From JAAFHZ01 sp964247085 (lineage in GTDB: Bacteria > Cyanobacteriota > Cyanobacteriia > Cyanobacteriales > Chamaesiphonaceae), in the NCBI GenBank assembly GCA_964247085.1, contig CAXTSX010000019.1, forward strand, positions 1-62,203: a DNA stretch of 62,203 bases, written 5' to 3'. Shown here one piece after another: positions 61,271 through 62,203 of this stretch. A program made the translations under genes and the position numbers. The notes beneath the pieces are model-generated. The model saw only the letters and a list, made by a program, of their open reading frames with translations, had not been told where the DNA came from and did no database searches. The stretch's first letter is position 1; the number at the start of each line of letters is the position of its first letter.

Positions 61271-61786
61271 ATGACTCGAATCTTCGATGGATGCTTGTAT
61301 GTCCATTATGGACAGGCATACGTCCTGTCCGACGCCCAAGAACCTGCTGAACTATCTGCTTGTTTTCAGGGTCAGACGAATGGGCTTTGTGGAGCAGCCA
61401 TATCTGATATACTTTTTTTGATTACAGGGCTGCATACTGGTCGCGTCCGGCTGAGTGTAGACGTGCTGGATGCTCCTCCTCCTCTTGACCAAACATGGGA
61501 GGAAGTTGTAGAAGTTCCTTTGGTGATAAATGGTGAGGGAGTTTCCCTCTACGATTGGAACGGTGAATGTGTTTGCGAAATTCCGCTTTCAACTGGAACT
61601 TATCGAGTACGCTACTGTGTTCGTGACATGGATCGCGGCAAAGATGTAGATACTATTCTTGAGGAAGAAGAACCTGTAGATTTCTATCATCTTGCTTTTT
61701 GGTCAGCAGATTTGCTTCCCGACATAATTTTGAAGCAGACTTCTGAGATTGCGGTTTACTGGCACGAATATGCAAAAAGTTTATAG
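61271..61786 (+). CDS. Hypothetical protein, possible cassette gene
   Basis: 171 residues from the ATG at 61271 (MTRIFDGCLYVHYGQAYVL). It contains VHYGQAYVLSDAQ, an acidic middle and DFYHLAFWSADLLPDI, with four cysteines in the body. No signal peptide or membrane segment, and no family I recognise. It begins 44 bp after the attC-like site in the same direction, the place of a gene cassette, but I cannot find a second attC after its stop. An upstream TTG adds 12 residues. Confidence 0.55.
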   Translation: MTRIFDGCLYVHYGQAYVLSDAQEPAELSACFQGQTNGLCGAAISDILFLITGLHTGRVRLSVDVLDAPPPLDQTWEEVVEVPLVINGEGVSLYDWNGECVCEIPLSTGTYRVRYCVRDMDRGKDVDTILEEEEPVDFYHLAFWSADLLPDIILKQTSEIAVYWHEYAKSL

Positions 61787-62039
61787 AAATGAAGATGCAT
61801 AGTTAGAAACTGAGGTCAAGTCTATGACAGTTTGACAACCCCTTCATAGTACAGAGGAATTTGCCGACGAGGCGGCGAAATCTACGAGTCTCAGGTGCGA
61901 TTACCTACGGTAGGCTACGCCAACGAAAGTTGAGGAAGGCAATCATGGCAAGATTGTGGCGATTACCTCTGGTAGGCTACGCCAACGATTCTGATGATAG
62001 AGTTGAGACATACAGATAGTATTAGCCTTTCATTTTCAA
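61787..62039. repeat. Spacer with two 30-bp direct repeats
   Basis: GCGATTACCTACGGTAGGCT at 61897 runs to CGCCAACGA at 61926, and a copy with CT for AC is at 61959-61988, a 62-bp step. The stretch ACGAGGCGGCGAAATCTACG may be a decayed coding end. The GGCTACGCCAACG core is like short repeats seen at the window start. Confidence 0.6.
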
Positions 62040-62174
62040 ATGCCATTACCTCAAATCGTTCTTGATACCAATGTCATTGTTGCGGGGTTGCGATCTAGGC
62101 GTGGTAGTGCGTTTCAATTGTTATCGCTCATTGATACAGGACAATTTGACCTCAGTACCGGACAAAAAGCTTGA
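62040..62174 (+). pseudogene. Truncated PIN-domain toxin gene
   Basis: ATG at 62040 gives MPLPQIVLDTNVIVAGLRS, then GSAFQLLSLIDTGQFDLS, the N-terminal beta-alpha-beta of a PIN ribonuclease with its first acidic residue (LDTNV). After about 39 codons the family's continuation is replaced by TGQKA and a TGA. It looks cut after FDLS. The right edge of the window at 62203 prevents seeing whether the rest lies beyond. Confidence 0.65.
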
Positions 62175-62203
62175 AGTAGTTGGCAGAACAAGGTTTGATG
62201 GAA

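Noticed and set aside
61787..61830. A second attC after the unknown gene
   Set aside because: GTTAGAA near 61802 misses the last base of GTTRRRY and has no pairing L' box before it.
1..62203. CRISPR array
   Set aside because: I found no set of regularly spaced repeats; the direct repeats seen are two-copy only.
1..62203. Transposase or integrase gene
   Set aside because: None of the coding regions shows DDE, tyrosine or serine recombinase motifs.

Overview
The window is chromosomal DNA from a cyanobacterium. It carries nblA (phycobilisome degradation), chlP (phytyl side chain of chlorophyll), ndhD1 (NDH-1), rpaB, a cytochrome b6f cofactor-assembly gene, and many small families known mainly from cyanobacteria (DUF1830, DUF3493, DUF3143, DUF3531, DUF4090-like, DUF4337). 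GCGATCGC octamers (HIP1) and GATCGATC runs are frequent, as in many unicellular cyanobacteria. I cannot name the species. Most of the window is ordinary core genome with short gene distances and few long operons.

Layout. 0.2-8.9 kb: DUF1830 gene, a cobalamin-type radical SAM gene, an arsS/glycosyltransferase/glycosyltransferase operon for arsenosugars, Uma2 and TPR genes, metK, and a class V aminotransferase. 9-20 kb: lpdA-trpC operon, a glycosyltransferase, tRNA-Thr, DUF4337, a DUF1003 remnant, an FAD oxidoreductase, a broken gene carrying a 100-bp MITE-like insertion, brnT-brnA, prfC, a HAD phosphatase, DUF3143 and rpmF. 20-34.5 kb: a lipoprotein, nblA, hemF, ndhD1, an Uma2 gene with a duplicated 3' end, a cation/proton antiporter, tyrS, a class A PBP, tRNA-Arg, moaC, a TPR gene and chlP. 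35-48 kb: the rpaB cluster, an RRM protein, mltA, small conserved genes, a WecB/TagA glycosyltransferase, gatA coupled to a patatin-like gene, nurA and a HAD gene. 49-59 kb: more Uma2 genes, gene remnants, tRNA-Gln next to a probable small-RNA locus, TPR, cyclophilin, speB, a hydrolase coupled to nnrDE, and an Hsp70-like gene.

The last 3.5 kb is the most accessory part. It holds modA-modB without a visible modC, a divergent RHH-TOBE regulator with a plausible operator, an attC-like integron recombination site, an orphan unknown gene, short direct repeats and a truncated PIN-domain gene.

Main novelty candidates are: the attC site at 61142-61227; the MITE-like element whose removal together with a 3-bp duplication restores a reading frame (16301-16403); and a minus-strand promoter-terminator unit at about 50.63-50.71 kb whose predicted RNA 5' end is the exact reverse complement of the conserved Yfr1 motif. 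All calls come from reading the sequence; no database search was run.
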